The notes beneath the pieces were generated by a model, which saw nothing but the letters and a program-made list of their open reading frames with translations, was not told the DNA's origin and did no database searches. Shown here piece by piece: positions 1 through 8,619 of a stretch of 64,000 nucleotides of DNA. This DNA is from Streptomyces sp. NWU339. Its GTDB lineage: Bacteria; Actinomycetota; Actinomycetes; Streptomycetales; Streptomycetaceae. The position numbers and the translations under genes are program-made. The stretch spans positions 26,444 through 90,443 of the forward strand of contig NZ_QFRK01000015.1 of NCBI RefSeq assembly GCF_003143855.1, read 5' to 3'. How positions within the stretch are numbered: the first letter of the stretch is position 1; each line of letters opens with the position of its first letter.

Positions 1-245
1 TCATCCCGGAGAAGTCGGACCAGGCCGCCAACCGGAAGAAGAAGGGCTCCAGGGGCGGCCGGCCCGTCCGCCACGACGCCGACCTCTACAAGGAGAGGAA
101 CACCGTCGAGCGCCTGATCAACAAGCTGAAGGCCTGGCGAGGTATCGCCACCCGGTACGACAAGACCCCGGAGAGCTACCTCGCCGGCCTCCACCTGCGC
201 GCCTCGATGATCTGGATCAAAGACCTCACCCGAGGCGCCCATTGA
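1..245 (+). CDS. IS5-family transposase, C-terminal part (cut by window edge)
   Basis: This is the last 80 codons of a DDE transposase, read in the frame starting at base 3 and ending at TGA 243-245. The fragment contains the Y-(2)-R-(3)-E-(6)-K signature of the IS4/IS5 superfamily (YKERNTVERLINKLK), whose Glu is the third catalytic acidic residue. It also has the usual GGRP block and an Arg/Lys-rich tail around AWRGIATRYDK. The N-terminal DDE residues lie to the left of the window, so it is not possible to say whether the element is intact. The family assignment is firm; the subgroup is not resolved. Confidence 0.88.
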   Translation, partial: IPEKSDQAANRKKKGSRGGRPVRHDADLYKERNTVERLINKLKAWRGIATRYDKTPESYLAGLHLRASMIWIKDLTRGAH

Positions 246-265
246 TCACGACTCGATACGCGCCC
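1..265 (+). mobile_element. Right end of an IS5-family insertion sequence
   Basis: The transposase stop codon is followed within 20 bases by TCACGACTCGATACGCGCCC and then TAG. An IS right end normally lies this close to the transposase stop. I place the outer boundary near base 265. The left end is outside the window, so the inverted repeat and target duplication cannot be compared. treY begins 82 bases further on and looks undamaged. Confidence 0.5.
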
Positions 266-347
266 TAGGCCGGTCCGCCCAGGCCGGTCCGGCGGCAGCC
301 GGGTCACTGATGACAAGAAGGGCCGCGGGGCGGGTACGTACGTCTGC

Positions 348-2774
348 ATGACCCCTGAGCGACCCGACCCCGCGGTCCCCACCGCCACCTACCGGCTGCA
401 GTTGCGGCCCGACTTCCCGTTCGCGGCCGCGGCGGCCGCGGTGCCGTACCTGGCCTCGCTCGGGGTGTCGCATCTGCACCTGTCCCCCGTCCTGGAGGCG
501 GTGCCGGGCTCGCCGCACGGCTACGACGTGGTGGACCACGCGCGCGTGCGTGCGGAGCTGGGCGGCGAGCAGGCGCTGCGGGCCCTGTCGCACACCGCGC
601 GGGAGCACGGGCTCGGCCTGGTCGTGGACATCGTCCCGAACCACATGGCGATGTCCCCGCGCCACAACCGCGCCCTGTGGGAGGTGCTGCGCGAAGGGCC
701 CGCGTCGCACCACGCGCGGTGGTTCGACATCGACTGGGAGGCCCAGGGCGGCCAGGTGCTGCTGCCGGTGCTGGGCGGGCCGCTCGGCGCGGAGACCGAC
801 CGGCTGAAGGCCGACGGCGACGTGCTGCGCTACCACGACCACGCGTTCCCGCTGCGCGAGGGCACGGCCCACCTGCCGCTGCCGCAGCTGCTGGACGCCC
901 AGTGGTACCGCCCGGTGTGGTGGCGCCTGGCCCGTACGGAGCTCAACTACCGGCGGTTCTTCAGCATCTCCGAGCTGATCGGGGTGCGGGTCGAGGACCC
1001 GGAGGTGTTCGAGGCCACCCACGCCAAGATCCTCCAGTTGCTGCGCGAGGGCGTGGTCGACGGACTGCGCGTCGACCACCCGGACGGGCTCGCCGACCCG
1101 GACGGGTATCTGCGGCGGCTGCACGAGGCTACGGGCGGCCGGTGGACGGTGGTGGAGAAGATCCTGTCCGACGGTGAGCCGCTGCCCGCCTCCTGGCCGG
1201 TCTCCGGCACCACCGGCTACGACGCCCTGCGGCACGTGGACGGCCTGTTCACCGACCCGGCGGGGTTCGGGGAGCTGCTCGGCCAGTACCGGCGGTTCGC
1301 GGCGCCGCGGACGGACCGGGGCGGCGAGTGGGCGGCGACGGTGCGGCGGGCCGCGTACAAGGTGCTCACGCACGAGCTGGCCACCGAGGTGGACCGGCTG
1401 ACCCGGGTGGCGCACCGCCTGTGCGCCGGCTCGCCCGAGCCCGCGCTGCGCGACCGCGCGCCCTGGGCGCTGCGCACCGCGCTCCAGGAGCTGCTGGTCC
1501 GGCTCGAGGTGTACCGGCCCTACACCTCCGTGGACCCGGCCGGTGTGGTCACCGAGGAGGCGGCGGCCGCGGCACGGCTCGCGTTCGCCGTGCCCGAGGA
1601 GGCCGGGGCGGTGGACGTCGTACGGGATCTGGTGCTCGGGCGGTACGGCGACGGGCCGGAGCAGGTGGAGTTCCGTACGCGGTTCGCGCAGACGGCGTCG
1701 GCGCTGCGGGCCAAGTCGGTGGAGGACACGGCGTTCTACCGCTATGTGCCGCTGCTGTCGGCGACGGAGGTGGGCCAGGACCCCGGCGACCCGGCGGTGT
1801 CCCCGGAGCGGTTCCACGCGTACTGCGCGCGCGTGCAGCGCGACTGGCCGACGACGGGAACGGTGGTGTCGACGCACGACACCAAGCGCAGCGCCGACGT
1901 GCGGGCCGCGCTCCATGTGCTCACCGAGTGCCCGCGGCGTTGGGCGGACGTCCTGACGGAGGTGACCCGCACCGGTGAGGGCGTGCCGGACGCACAGCTG
2001 GCGTGGGCGGCCTGGCAGACGGTGTTCGGGCTGGGTCCGGCGGATCCGGAGCGGGTGGCGGGGGCGCTGCTCAAGCATGTGCGCGAGGCGGGGCTCCACA
2101 CGAGCTGGACGGAGCAGGAGCCGCCGTACGAGGAGGCGGTGGCCCGGTTCGTGACGGCGGGGCCGTGCGGGGCGCCGGGCGGGCGGGTGACGGCGCTGCG
2201 GGCCTCGCTCGAGCCGCACATCCACGCGAACGTGCTGGGCACCGCCCTGGTCCACCTGACGATGCCGGGCGTGCCCGACGTCTACCAGGGCTCCGAGTTC
2301 GAGTACCGGGCCCTGGTGGACCCCGACAACCGGCGCGCGGTGGACTTCCCGGCCGGCGGGCCGTCCGGCCCGGGCACGGGCGTCGGCAGCGACGTCAACA
2401 GCGACAGTGGTGTCGGCAAGGACGCGGTGACGCGGGCCGCGCTGCGGCTGCGGGCGCGGCGGCCCGAGGCGTTCGGCGACACGGCGTCGTACGAACCGCT
2501 GGCCGCCGAGGGGCCCGGAGCCGCGCACTGTGTGGCGTTCGTGCGGTCCGGTGCGGTGCTGACCGCCGTGACCCGGCTGTCGCTGCGGCTGGCGGAGGCG
2601 GGCGGCTGGCGGGAGACCCGGCTGGCGCTGCCACCCGGCCGGTGGGCCGACGTCCTGGAGCCCGGACGGGAGTTCACGGGGCACGCGCGCGTGGCGGAGC
2701 TGTTCGAGCGGTCGCCGGTGGCGCTGCTGGAGCGCGCCGCACATCCCCCGGGACCTCCCCCGTCAAACCCTTGA
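348..2774 (+). CDS. treY: Malto-oligosyltrehalose synthase (TreY)
   Basis: This 808-residue GH13 enzyme converts the reducing-end alpha-1,4 bond of malto-oligosaccharides to the alpha,alpha-1,1 bond of trehalose. It is the first step of the TreY-TreZ route from glycogen or maltodextrin, in the cytosol. The N-terminus TATYRLQL and the early GH13 block (VVDIVPNHM, near residue 95) are typical. The nucleophile block GLRVDHPDGLADP has Asp about 243, the acid block WTVVEK has Glu about 270, and STHDTKRSADVRA is the TreY-specific version of region IV. The length fits the family. The ATG at 348 gives a natural N-terminus. treZ lies 2.7 kb downstream on the same strand, separated by three other genes, and no treX is in view. 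Confidence 0.96.
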   Translation: MTPERPDPAVPTATYRLQLRPDFPFAAAAAAVPYLASLGVSHLHLSPVLEAVPGSPHGYDVVDHARVRAELGGEQALRALSHTAREHGLGLVVDIVPNHMAMSPRHNRALWEVLREGPASHHARWFDIDWEAQGGQVLLPVLGGPLGAETDRLKADGDVLRYHDHAFPLREGTAHLPLPQLLDAQWYRPVWWRLARTELNYRRFFSISELIGVRVEDPEVFEATHAKILQLLREGVVDGLRVDHPDGLADPDGYLRRLHEATGGRWTVVEKILSDGEPLPASWPVSGTTGYDALRHVDGLFTDPAGFGELLGQYRRFAAPRTDRGGEWAATVRRAAYKVLTHELATEVDRLTRVAHRLCAGSPEPALRDRAPWALRTALQELLVRLEVYRPYTSVDPAGVVTEEAAAAARLAFAVPEEAGAVDVVRDLVLGRYGDGPEQVEFRTRFAQTASALRAKSVEDTAFYRYVPLLSATEVGQDPGDPAVSPERFHAYCARVQRDWPTTGTVVSTHDTKRSADVRAALHVLTECPRRWADVLTEVTRTGEGVPDAQLAWAAWQTVFGLGPADPERVAGALLKHVREAGLHTSWTEQEPPYEEAVARFVTAGPCGAPGGRVTALRASLEPHIHANVLGTALVHLTMPGVPDVYQGSEFEYRALVDPDNRRAVDFPAGGPSGPGTGVGSDVNSDSGVGKDAVTRAALRLRARRPEAFGDTASYEPLAAEGPGAAHCVAFVRSGAVLTAVTRLSLRLAEAGGWRETRLALPPGRWADVLEPGREFTGHARVAELFERSPVALLERAAHPPGPPPSNP

Positions 2775-2799
2775 CACCGTTCCGTGGCCGTGGGGTACT
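2771..2799 (+). promoter_or_regulatory. Possible promoter overlapping the treY stop codon
   Basis: A perfect TTGACA hexamer at 2771-2776 overlaps the treY stop. It is followed 17 bases later by GGTACT (2794-2799), which resembles a Streptomyces -10 only weakly. Its position 41 bases before the ATG of the M14 peptidase gene would suit a promoter for that gene. The -35 match is seen directly; function is inferred. Confidence 0.35.
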
Positions 2800-2839
2800 G
2801 CGCAGTGCGACGGTGTGTGGACAACGGGGACGACGGGGG

Positions 2840-4105
2840 ATGACGGGGGGGGTGGGTCTCCTGCCGGAGCTGCGCTATCCGACGGTGGCCGAACTGGTGT
2901 CCTCCGCCCGTGCGCTGACGGTCCAACGGCCCGGTCTGAGCGTCCTGCGGCAGGTGGGGTCCTCCCGCGCGGGGCGGCCGCTGCACCTGCTGTCCGTGGG
3001 CCACGCCCGGCGTGCCGTGCTGGTGGTCGCCGGTGCCCATGCCAACGAACCGGCCGGCGGGGGCACCCTGCTCGTGCTGGCCCGGCGGGTCCTGGCGGAG
3101 AGCGAGCTGCGCAACGGCACGTCCTGGCACTTCCTGCTGTGCGCGGACCCCGACGGGGCGAGCCTCCACAGGACGTCGCCGCCGCACAGCCTGTACGACT
3201 ACCACCTGGGTTTCTTCCGTCCCCAGGGATCGGAGCAGCCGGAGTGGGCGCCGTCGGTGCTGCCGCCCGGCCGGCTGCCGCCCGAGACCCGGGCCCTGAC
3301 CGGGGTCATCGACGAGCTGCGGCCCTACCTCCAGGTGTCGCTGCACGGGACCGATCTGGGCGGCAGCTGGGTCCAGTTGACGAGGGACGTGCCGGGGCTC
3401 GCCGAGCCGTTCGCCAAGTCGGCCGCGGAGCTGCACATTCCGGTGGAGACCGGTGCCTCGGACGCGGCCGGCTGGCCGGTGTCCGGCCCCGGGGTGCGGG
3501 TGATGCCCGCCCCGGAGGCCGGACCGGCGTATCCGAGCCTGCCGGACGACGCGCGGCACAGCACCTGGTACCGCGCTCACCGGTACGGCGGTCTGACAGC
3601 GGTCGTCGAGGTGCCGATGTGGGCCGCGGCCCTGGTGGACGACCCCGGCCCGCATCCGGCACCGGCGGCGGCGCTGCGGTATCTCGCGGACCGGCTGCAG
3701 CGGGACGCGCGGAAGGTGCGGCAGGTGCTCGAGGAGGCGCGGCCCGGGGCCATGACGGGCGCCGGGGCCGCCGGCGGTCCGCTGCTGCGGGCGGCCACGT
3801 GGGGGCTGGAGCTGGTACCGGGACTGGCCGGCGACCTGATCCGCACCCCGCCCGCGGACGGCACGAGGGCGTACGTGAGCAGTGTGGACGCGTTCACGCG
3901 GCGGGTGCCGCTGCGGGCGGCGGCGATGCTGCTGCGGGAGCTGCGGGAGACCGACGCGCACGCGGCGGCGCGTCTCGACCGGCTGGTCGCGTTGTGGAGC
4001 GACGCCTTCGCCGTGCACTTCCGGGCCCGCTGGGTGCCCGTGCAGCACCAGGTGGAGCACCAGGCCCGCACGGTCGTGGCGGCGGCGCTGCACGCCCGCG
4101 CGTGA
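2840..4105 (+). CDS. M14-family zinc carboxypeptidase-like protein
   Basis: This 421-residue protein is related to M14 metallocarboxypeptidases. The zinc motif HxxE is HANE (His67, Glu70) in the context VVAGAHANEPAG. The third ligand is probably His169 in VSLHGTDLGG, and the Glu of AVVEVPMW near residue 258 sits where the catalytic Glu is expected. There is no signal peptide, so it is probably cytoplasmic. The ATG at 2840 was chosen because homology begins just after it; the frame stays open far upstream through treY, but that is only antiphase reading through GC-rich sequence. The ribosome site is weak (a GGGGA-rich stretch). The substrate is unknown; deacylation of an amide-linked small molecule is as likely as peptide cleavage. 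Confidence 0.8.
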   Translation: MTGGVGLLPELRYPTVAELVSSARALTVQRPGLSVLRQVGSSRAGRPLHLLSVGHARRAVLVVAGAHANEPAGGGTLLVLARRVLAESELRNGTSWHFLLCADPDGASLHRTSPPHSLYDYHLGFFRPQGSEQPEWAPSVLPPGRLPPETRALTGVIDELRPYLQVSLHGTDLGGSWVQLTRDVPGLAEPFAKSAAELHIPVETGASDAAGWPVSGPGVRVMPAPEAGPAYPSLPDDARHSTWYRAHRYGGLTAVVEVPMWAAALVDDPGPHPAPAAALRYLADRLQRDARKVRQVLEEARPGAMTGAGAAGGPLLRAATWGLELVPGLAGDLIRTPPADGTRAYVSSVDAFTRRVPLRAAAMLLRELRETDAHAAARLDRLVALWSDAFAVHFRARWVPVQHQVEHQARTVVAAALHARA

Positions 4106-4171
4106 CCGTGCGGCGCGCACCGGCGAGGAGCGGGAAGCCGGAGCGGACCGCCCCGACCCCCCTCCCCTCGT

Positions 4172-4615
4172 CTACGCCCCGTCCAGGGCGAACACGGAGC
4201 CGGTCCGGGCCCTCATCACGCACGCGTTCGGGAAGGTCTCCGTGTACTCGACCGGCCGCCCCCGCCACTTCCCGCGCGCGTGGGCGGTCACCGGGGCGTG
4301 GACCATCGTGCAGATGGTGTCCCGTGCCGGGATGTCGGAGATCCGCCCGTTCGCCGCGGCGAGTTCCGCGCAGGCGTCGGCGGCGCGCGGGTGGCCCTGG
4401 GGCGGATCGCAGAGGAGCATGCTGCCGGACGTCGTGCCGCTCCGGGGCTCACCCCGGTCGATGCCGACGGCCAGCCAGGTGTCGGGGGCGGCCGCGCCCC
4501 GGGTGTCCGCCTGCGCGGGCGCGGGCGCGGCGCAGGCGAGGAGGGCGACCACCGCCAGCAGGGCGCCCCGTACCGCTTTCACTGAGGTGCGCGTGGTGTA
4601 CATGGTGTACGTCAT
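4172..4615 (-). CDS. Secreted subtilisin inhibitor-like protein (SSI family)
   Basis: This 147-residue precursor has a signal peptide over residues 1-36 (hydrophobic core ALLAVVALLACAA, cleavage probably after AQA). The mature part matches Streptomyces subtilisin inhibitors. Four cysteines, at about 69, 82, 102 and 132, form the two family disulfides. The reactive-site loop ICTMV puts P1 at Met104, as in SSI itself, which favours subtilisin-like and chymotrypsin-like targets. The C-terminus ends in the typical FPNACVMRARTGSVFAL. A second in-frame Met four codons downstream is an alternative start; neither has a clear ribosome site. It is convergent with the M14 gene, 66 bases away. Confidence 0.93.
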   Translation of the reverse strand: MTYTMYTTRTSVKAVRGALLAVVALLACAAPAPAQADTRGAAAPDTWLAVGIDRGEPRSGTTSGSMLLCDPPQGHPRAADACAELAAANGRISDIPARDTICTMVHAPVTAHARGKWRGRPVEYTETFPNACVMRARTGSVFALDGA

Positions 4616-4710
4616 TCCAGATGCATCGGCACGGCGGTGCCGGAACCCCAGCCCGGCTCACCCGAACGAGAACGTGCGACCGGGAGCCACCATGTCGCGC
4701 CGCGCCGCGC

Positions 4711-5262
4711 TCAGTTCGCCGCGAGCCGGTACGTCATCCGCCCGAAGCCGACCTGGTCGCCCTCGCGGACGACGGCCGCGCCGACCACCCGACGCCCGTT
4801 CACCGTCGTGCCGTTGGTCGACCCGAGGTCCCGCAGCACCCACAGGCCGCCCTGCCGGTGGAGCTCCGCGTGCACACGGGAGACCGTCTCGTGGTTGAGC
4901 CGCAGCCCGTTGGCGGGATCGCGCCCTATGCGCAGCGGGTGGCCGGTCGCCGGATGGGGCAGCAGCAGCTTCGGCAGCCGCTCGGCCCGCCATGCCCCGC
5001 GCAGCCGTACCGTGAACCCGGACACCGCCTCCACGGAGGAGAACAGCAGGCGCGAGAAGCGGCCCTCGGTGGGCAGGTCGGCGGTGAGCGGGGCGAGTTC
5101 CTCGGGAGACCGGGCGGCGAGGGCGAGTTCCATGCGCCGGATGAACGTGTCGTGGGACAGCCGTCCCACGGCGGCACCGTCCCGCAGCACCTTCAGCGCC
5201 TTGTCGCGCTCCACGTCGGAGAGCCGCGCGGGGTACGTGTTGAACTCGAAGGACGACGTCAC
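4711..5262 (-). CDS. DUF1707 and FHA domain protein
   Basis: The protein has 183 residues. Residues 8-62 form a DUF1707 domain (RLSDVERDKALKVLRDG..GRLSHDTF), a short actinobacterial helical domain with an Arg/Asp-rich start. Residues 95-180 form an FHA domain with all hallmarks: GR in IGRDPANGL, the SRVHAEL core, and GSTNGTTVNGRRV. FHA domains bind phosphothreonine peptides, so this is probably an effector of Ser/Thr kinase signalling. No membrane segment is present. It is transcribed alone, divergent from treZ. The partner kinase is not in the window. Confidence 0.92.
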   Translation of the reverse strand: MTSSFEFNTYPARLSDVERDKALKVLRDGAAVGRLSHDTFIRRMELALAARSPEELAPLTADLPTEGRFSRLLFSSVEAVSGFTVRLRGAWRAERLPKLLLPHPATGHPLRIGRDPANGLRLNHETVSRVHAELHRQGGLWVLRDLGSTNGTTVNGRRVVGAAVVREGDQVGFGRMTYRLAAN

Positions 5263-5455
5263 GCTGCTGATTGTCGGCCAGCGCGGGGCGGACTGTCCAG
5301 GAGACCGGAGAAGCTCCGTCCCGGCCGTCCCCCGCGGTCGCCGGCACCTCCGGCGGCGACACCCGCCGCAAAAGGATCATTCTCCGGCGGATCGGCCTCC
5401 CATGCAGCACGATGGACGGGCTACATCACGGTGAGCAGACGAAGGGGAACCGTCC

Positions 5456-7201
5456 GTGCAGTTCGAGGTGTGGGCACCGCAGGCCGGCAGGGTGACGCTC
5501 CAGTGCGACGGCGTCACGCGCACGTTGGCGCGCGATCCGGAACGAGAAGGGTGGTGGCGCGGGGAGGCCGACGCGCGCGACGGCTCCCGGTACGGCTTCT
5601 CCCTGGACGACGGGCCCGTGCTGCCCGATCCGCGCTCGCGGCGGCAGCCGGACGGGCCCGACGGGCCGAGCGCGGTCGTCGACCACGAGGCGTACGCCTG
5701 GCGCGCGGAGTGGGACGGGCGCCCGCTGCCCGGCGCCGTCCTGTACGAGCTGCATGTGGGCACGTACACGCGCGAGGGCACCTTCGACGCCGCCGCCGAG
5801 CGGCTGGAGCACCTCGCCGGACTGGGCGTCACCCATGTGCAGCTGATGCCCGTGTGCCCCTTCCCAGGCCGCCACGGCTGGGGGTACGAGGGGGTCTCGC
5901 CGTGGGCGGTGCACGAGCCGTACGGCGGACCCGAGGCGTTGAAACGGTTCGTCGACCGCGCGCACGGCCTGGGGCTGGGCGTCGTCCTCGACGTGGTGCA
6001 CAACCATCTGGGGCCGTCGGGGAATCATCTCCCCCGGTTCGGCCCGTACTTCACCGACACCCACCACACCCCGTGGGGCGCCGCCGTCAACCTGGACGCG
6101 CCCGGCTCCGACGAAGTGCGGGCATATCTCGTGGAGAGCGCGCTGGCGTGGCTGCGGGACTACCGGATCGACGGGCTGCGCCTGGACGCCGTGCACGCGC
6201 TGGCGGACACCCGCGCTCACCACTTCCTCGAGGAGCTGTCGGCGGCCGTGGACGCGCTGGCCGCCGACACCGGCCGGCCGCTGTTCCTGATCGCCGAGTC
6301 GGACCGGAACGACCCCCGGGACATCACCCCCCGCGCGGCGGGCGGCCACGGGCTGCACGCGCAGTGGAACGACGACTTCCACCACGCCCTGCACACCGCG
6401 CTGACCGGTGAGTCGCAGGGCTACTACGCCGACTTCGCGCGCGCCCCGTTCGCGGCTCTCGCCAAGACGCTCCGCGGCGGTTTCTTCCACGACGGCACGT
6501 ACTCCACGTTCCGCGGCCGGCGTCACGGCCGGCCCCTGGACCGCACGCGGGTCGCCGGACACCGGCTTCTCGGCTACAGCCAGACCCACGACCAGGTCGG
6601 CAACCGGGCCCGGGGGGACCGGCTGGCCGCGCTGGTCTCCCCGGGCCTGCTGGCCTGCGCGGCGGCCCTCACCCTGACGGCCCCGTTCACACCGATGCTG
6701 TTCATGGGCGAGGAGTGGGCGGCCGGCACACCCTGGCAGTTCTTCACCGACCACACCGACGCCGAGCTCGCCGAGGCGGTGCGCGACGGCAGGCGCCGGG
6801 AGTTCGCGGCGCACGGCTGGGCCGAGGAGGACGTGCCCGACCCACAGGATCCCGCCACCCGCGACCGCTCCTGCCTCGACTGGTCGGAGCCGGAGCGCGA
6901 GCCCCACGCGCGCGTGCTGGCCTGGTACCGGCAGCTCGTCGCCCTGCGGCACGCCCAGCCGGACCTCACCGACCCCGACCTCGCCGACACCAGGGTGGTG
7001 CACGACGAGGAGCGGCGCTGGCTGGCCTTCCGGCGCGGGGACGTGCTGGTGGCCGTGAACCTGGGCGGCGAACCGGTCCCGATCGCGCTGGGCGTCCCGC
7101 ACGCGCGCGTGCTCGCCGCCTGGGAACCGGTCGACGTGCCGGGCACCGACGGGGTGCTGCGCCTGCCCGGTGAGTCCGCGGTGGTGCTGCTCCAGGAGTG
7201 A
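5456..7201 (+). CDS. treZ: Malto-oligosyltrehalose trehalohydrolase (TreZ)
   Basis: This 581-residue GH13 enzyme releases trehalose from the maltooligosyl-trehalose made by TreY. An N-terminal immunoglobulin-like E-set domain (residues 1-85, MQFEVWAPQAGRV) precedes the barrel. Catalytic blocks are DVVHNHLGP (region I), GLRLDAVH with Asp244, LFLIAESD with Glu281, and SQTHDQVGNRARGDR (region IV). Translation starts at GTG 5456, supported by GAAGGGGA nine bases upstream. The gene has its own leader and is divergent from the FHA gene, so it is probably not co-transcribed with treY. Confidence 0.96.
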   Translation: MQFEVWAPQAGRVTLQCDGVTRTLARDPEREGWWRGEADARDGSRYGFSLDDGPVLPDPRSRRQPDGPDGPSAVVDHEAYAWRAEWDGRPLPGAVLYELHVGTYTREGTFDAAAERLEHLAGLGVTHVQLMPVCPFPGRHGWGYEGVSPWAVHEPYGGPEALKRFVDRAHGLGLGVVLDVVHNHLGPSGNHLPRFGPYFTDTHHTPWGAAVNLDAPGSDEVRAYLVESALAWLRDYRIDGLRLDAVHALADTRAHHFLEELSAAVDALAADTGRPLFLIAESDRNDPRDITPRAAGGHGLHAQWNDDFHHALHTALTGESQGYYADFARAPFAALAKTLRGGFFHDGTYSTFRGRRHGRPLDRTRVAGHRLLGYSQTHDQVGNRARGDRLAALVSPGLLACAAALTLTAPFTPMLFMGEEWAAGTPWQFFTDHTDAELAEAVRDGRRREFAAHGWAEEDVPDPQDPATRDRSCLDWSEPEREPHARVLAWYRQLVALRHAQPDLTDPDLADTRVVHDEERRWLAFRRGDVLVAVNLGGEPVPIALGVPHARVLAAWEPVDVPGTDGVLRLPGESAVVLLQE

Positions 7202-7210
7202 GGGCCGGGG

Positions 7211-7225
7211 CGCCGGGACCCGGCG
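7211..7225. terminator. Possible bidirectional terminator hairpin
   Basis: CGCCGGG-A-CCCGGCG is a perfect inverted repeat between the converging ends of treZ (stop 7201) and the APH-fold gene (stop 7263). The innermost bases cannot pair physically, leaving a 5-bp GC stem. There is no U-tract, which is usual in Streptomyces. Function is inferred from position. Confidence 0.35.
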
Positions 7226-7262
7226 GTCGGGCGTGCCTCCAGGGCGTGCCTCCGGGCATGAC

Positions 7263-8219
7263 TCAAGGCATGTCGTCGGTGCCGCGGAGGTCCGTCACCC
7301 GCTCCAGGAGGATCGCCTCCCAGGCCCGGCGCAGCCGGACCCGCAGCAGCGGCAGCGGGCCGGTGCCCCTGCCGCCGAGCGCCTCGGCGAGGTGCAGGAC
7401 GCTGTCGCAACGGGCCAGCCAGAGCCCGCGCAGACAGGGGCGGGCGCCGTAGCCGGCGAGGGTGGCGGCGCGTACGGCGGCCGGGGAGCCCACGGCGCAC
7501 GCCAGACCGGCGATGTCCTCGGCGGGGTCGCCGATCACCGCTCCCGCCCAGCCGAGGACACCGCGTACCCGGCCTTCGGCACTGACCACGAGATGCGCGC
7601 CGGTGAGGTCGTGGTGGACGAGGACCGCCGAGGCCGGCTGGGCAGTGAGCTGGACGGCGGCGGACGGGGTGAGGTGCCGCAGTCTGCCGGGCGCGAACTC
7701 GTCGGCCTCGGCGAGCCGTTCGGCGGCCCGTCCGGCGGCCCGGCGCAGGGACTCCAGGGAGCGAGGGGGGACCCGCGGCACGCCCAGCGTCTCCGCCTGC
7801 CGCACCTGCACCTCGCGCAGCCCGGTGAGCAGCGCGGCCAGGTCGGCCTCGCCCCCGGCGGACACCCGGTGCTCCTCCGCCGACCCGCCGGGCAGCCTGG
7901 TGTCCAGGGTGCAGACCAGGCCGGGCGCCCACTCGCCGTGCGCCACGCTCGACGGCACCGCGACCGGGACGTGCGGCCGGACGAGTTCGCGCAGCCGCAG
8001 CTCACGGCGCCTGCGGGTGCTCGCCGCCCGGTCGGGGGCCAGCCGCAGCACATGGCGGGTGCCGACCCACCAGGTGGCGGGTTCGGCGCCCTCGCCGACG
8101 GGCCGCACGTCCACTCCGTCCGGTCCGGCGGCGGTGTCCGCGCCTCCCCCCTCGTGCTGCAGGAGGGTACGGACCAGTCGGCGGACGGTGTCCGCGGTGG
8201 GTGTCGGTGCCTGGGTCAT
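7263..8219 (-). CDS. Aminoglycoside phosphotransferase-fold protein with altered active site
   Basis: This 318-residue protein has the APH/choline-kinase fold. The catalytic loop reads VHHDLTGAHLVV (residues 201-212): the base Asp204 is present, but the metal-binding Asn of HxDxxxxN is His209. The following block reads GVLGWAGAVIGDPAEDIA, where the family has IDW, so the Mg-binding Asp is Gly223. The GDP..D segment after it is intact. Loss of both metal ligands suggests a weak kinase or a pseudokinase. The N-lobe keeps ATWWVGTRHVLRL. It is a single gene, convergent with treZ, and its substrate cannot be inferred. Confidence 0.8.
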   Translation of the reverse strand: MTQAPTPTADTVRRLVRTLLQHEGGGADTAAGPDGVDVRPVGEGAEPATWWVGTRHVLRLAPDRAASTRRRRELRLRELVRPHVPVAVPSSVAHGEWAPGLVCTLDTRLPGGSAEEHRVSAGGEADLAALLTGLREVQVRQAETLGVPRVPPRSLESLRRAAGRAAERLAEADEFAPGRLRHLTPSAAVQLTAQPASAVLVHHDLTGAHLVVSAEGRVRGVLGWAGAVIGDPAEDIAGLACAVGSPAAVRAATLAGYGARPCLRGLWLARCDSVLHLAEALGGRGTGPLPLLRVRLRRAWEAILLERVTDLRGTDDMP

Positions 8220-8619
8220 GGTCGCGCCTGGTGTCGTTCGATAGACGTTGCGGAACGTCTGGGGCCACTCAGTCCACTATGACCGCTTTCCGTACGCCCT
8301 CCATGCGGGCGGCGGATCCCTCGGCGGTGAAGGGAGCGAGCGTACTGCCGGTCATCCGGACCTCCCGGGGCGTACCCGTGGACCACGTGCGGTTACGGAC
8401 AGCTACGTTCGGCTACGTGCGGTCATGGGCAGTATCCTGCCCGGCGGACGGGGGCCGCGCGAGCCGGTCCACCGCGTTCAGCCGGTCGTGTCGCCTTCTC
8501 CGAGACGCCCGCGGCCCGCTTCCCGGTGGTCGGGTGACGAGGCCGGGGGCGGCCGTGATCCGCTGGTGGCCGCCAGGCAGGGGGCCCCGCCCGGCGTTGC
8601 GGCTGAGGCCGGCTCCCCC
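8220..8619. other. 400-bp intergenic region, no gene found
   Basis: This region lies between the start of the APH-fold gene and the end of the geosmin synthase gene, both on the minus strand. Apart from an inverted repeat at 8243-8260 I see no convincing reading frame, RNA gene or repeat. Confidence 0.5.
8243..8260. promoter_or_regulatory. Inverted repeat upstream of the APH-fold gene
   Basis: AGACGTT-GCGG-AACGTCT has perfect 7-bp arms and lies 24 bases upstream of the ATG at 8219. The size and position suit an operator for a dimeric repressor or a 5' leader hairpin. No regulator gene is adjacent. Confidence 0.4.

Noticed and set aside
246..2744. A very long antisense reading frame opposite treY
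   Set aside because: Its product is Arg/Pro/Gly/His-rich with no domain. It arises from the codon bias of treY on the other strand.
2003..2839. In-frame N-terminal extension of the M14 protein through treY
   Set aside because: The extension is low-complexity and overlaps a well-supported gene in another frame; family similarity begins at about 2840.
7228..7253. Direct repeat GGGCGTGCCTCC between treZ and the APH-fold gene
   Set aside because: Two short copies in GC-rich intergenic DNA with no context; likely chance.
8248..8619. Reading frames in the gap upstream of the APH-fold gene
   Set aside because: Composition is random-like, with no ribosome site or conserved motif.
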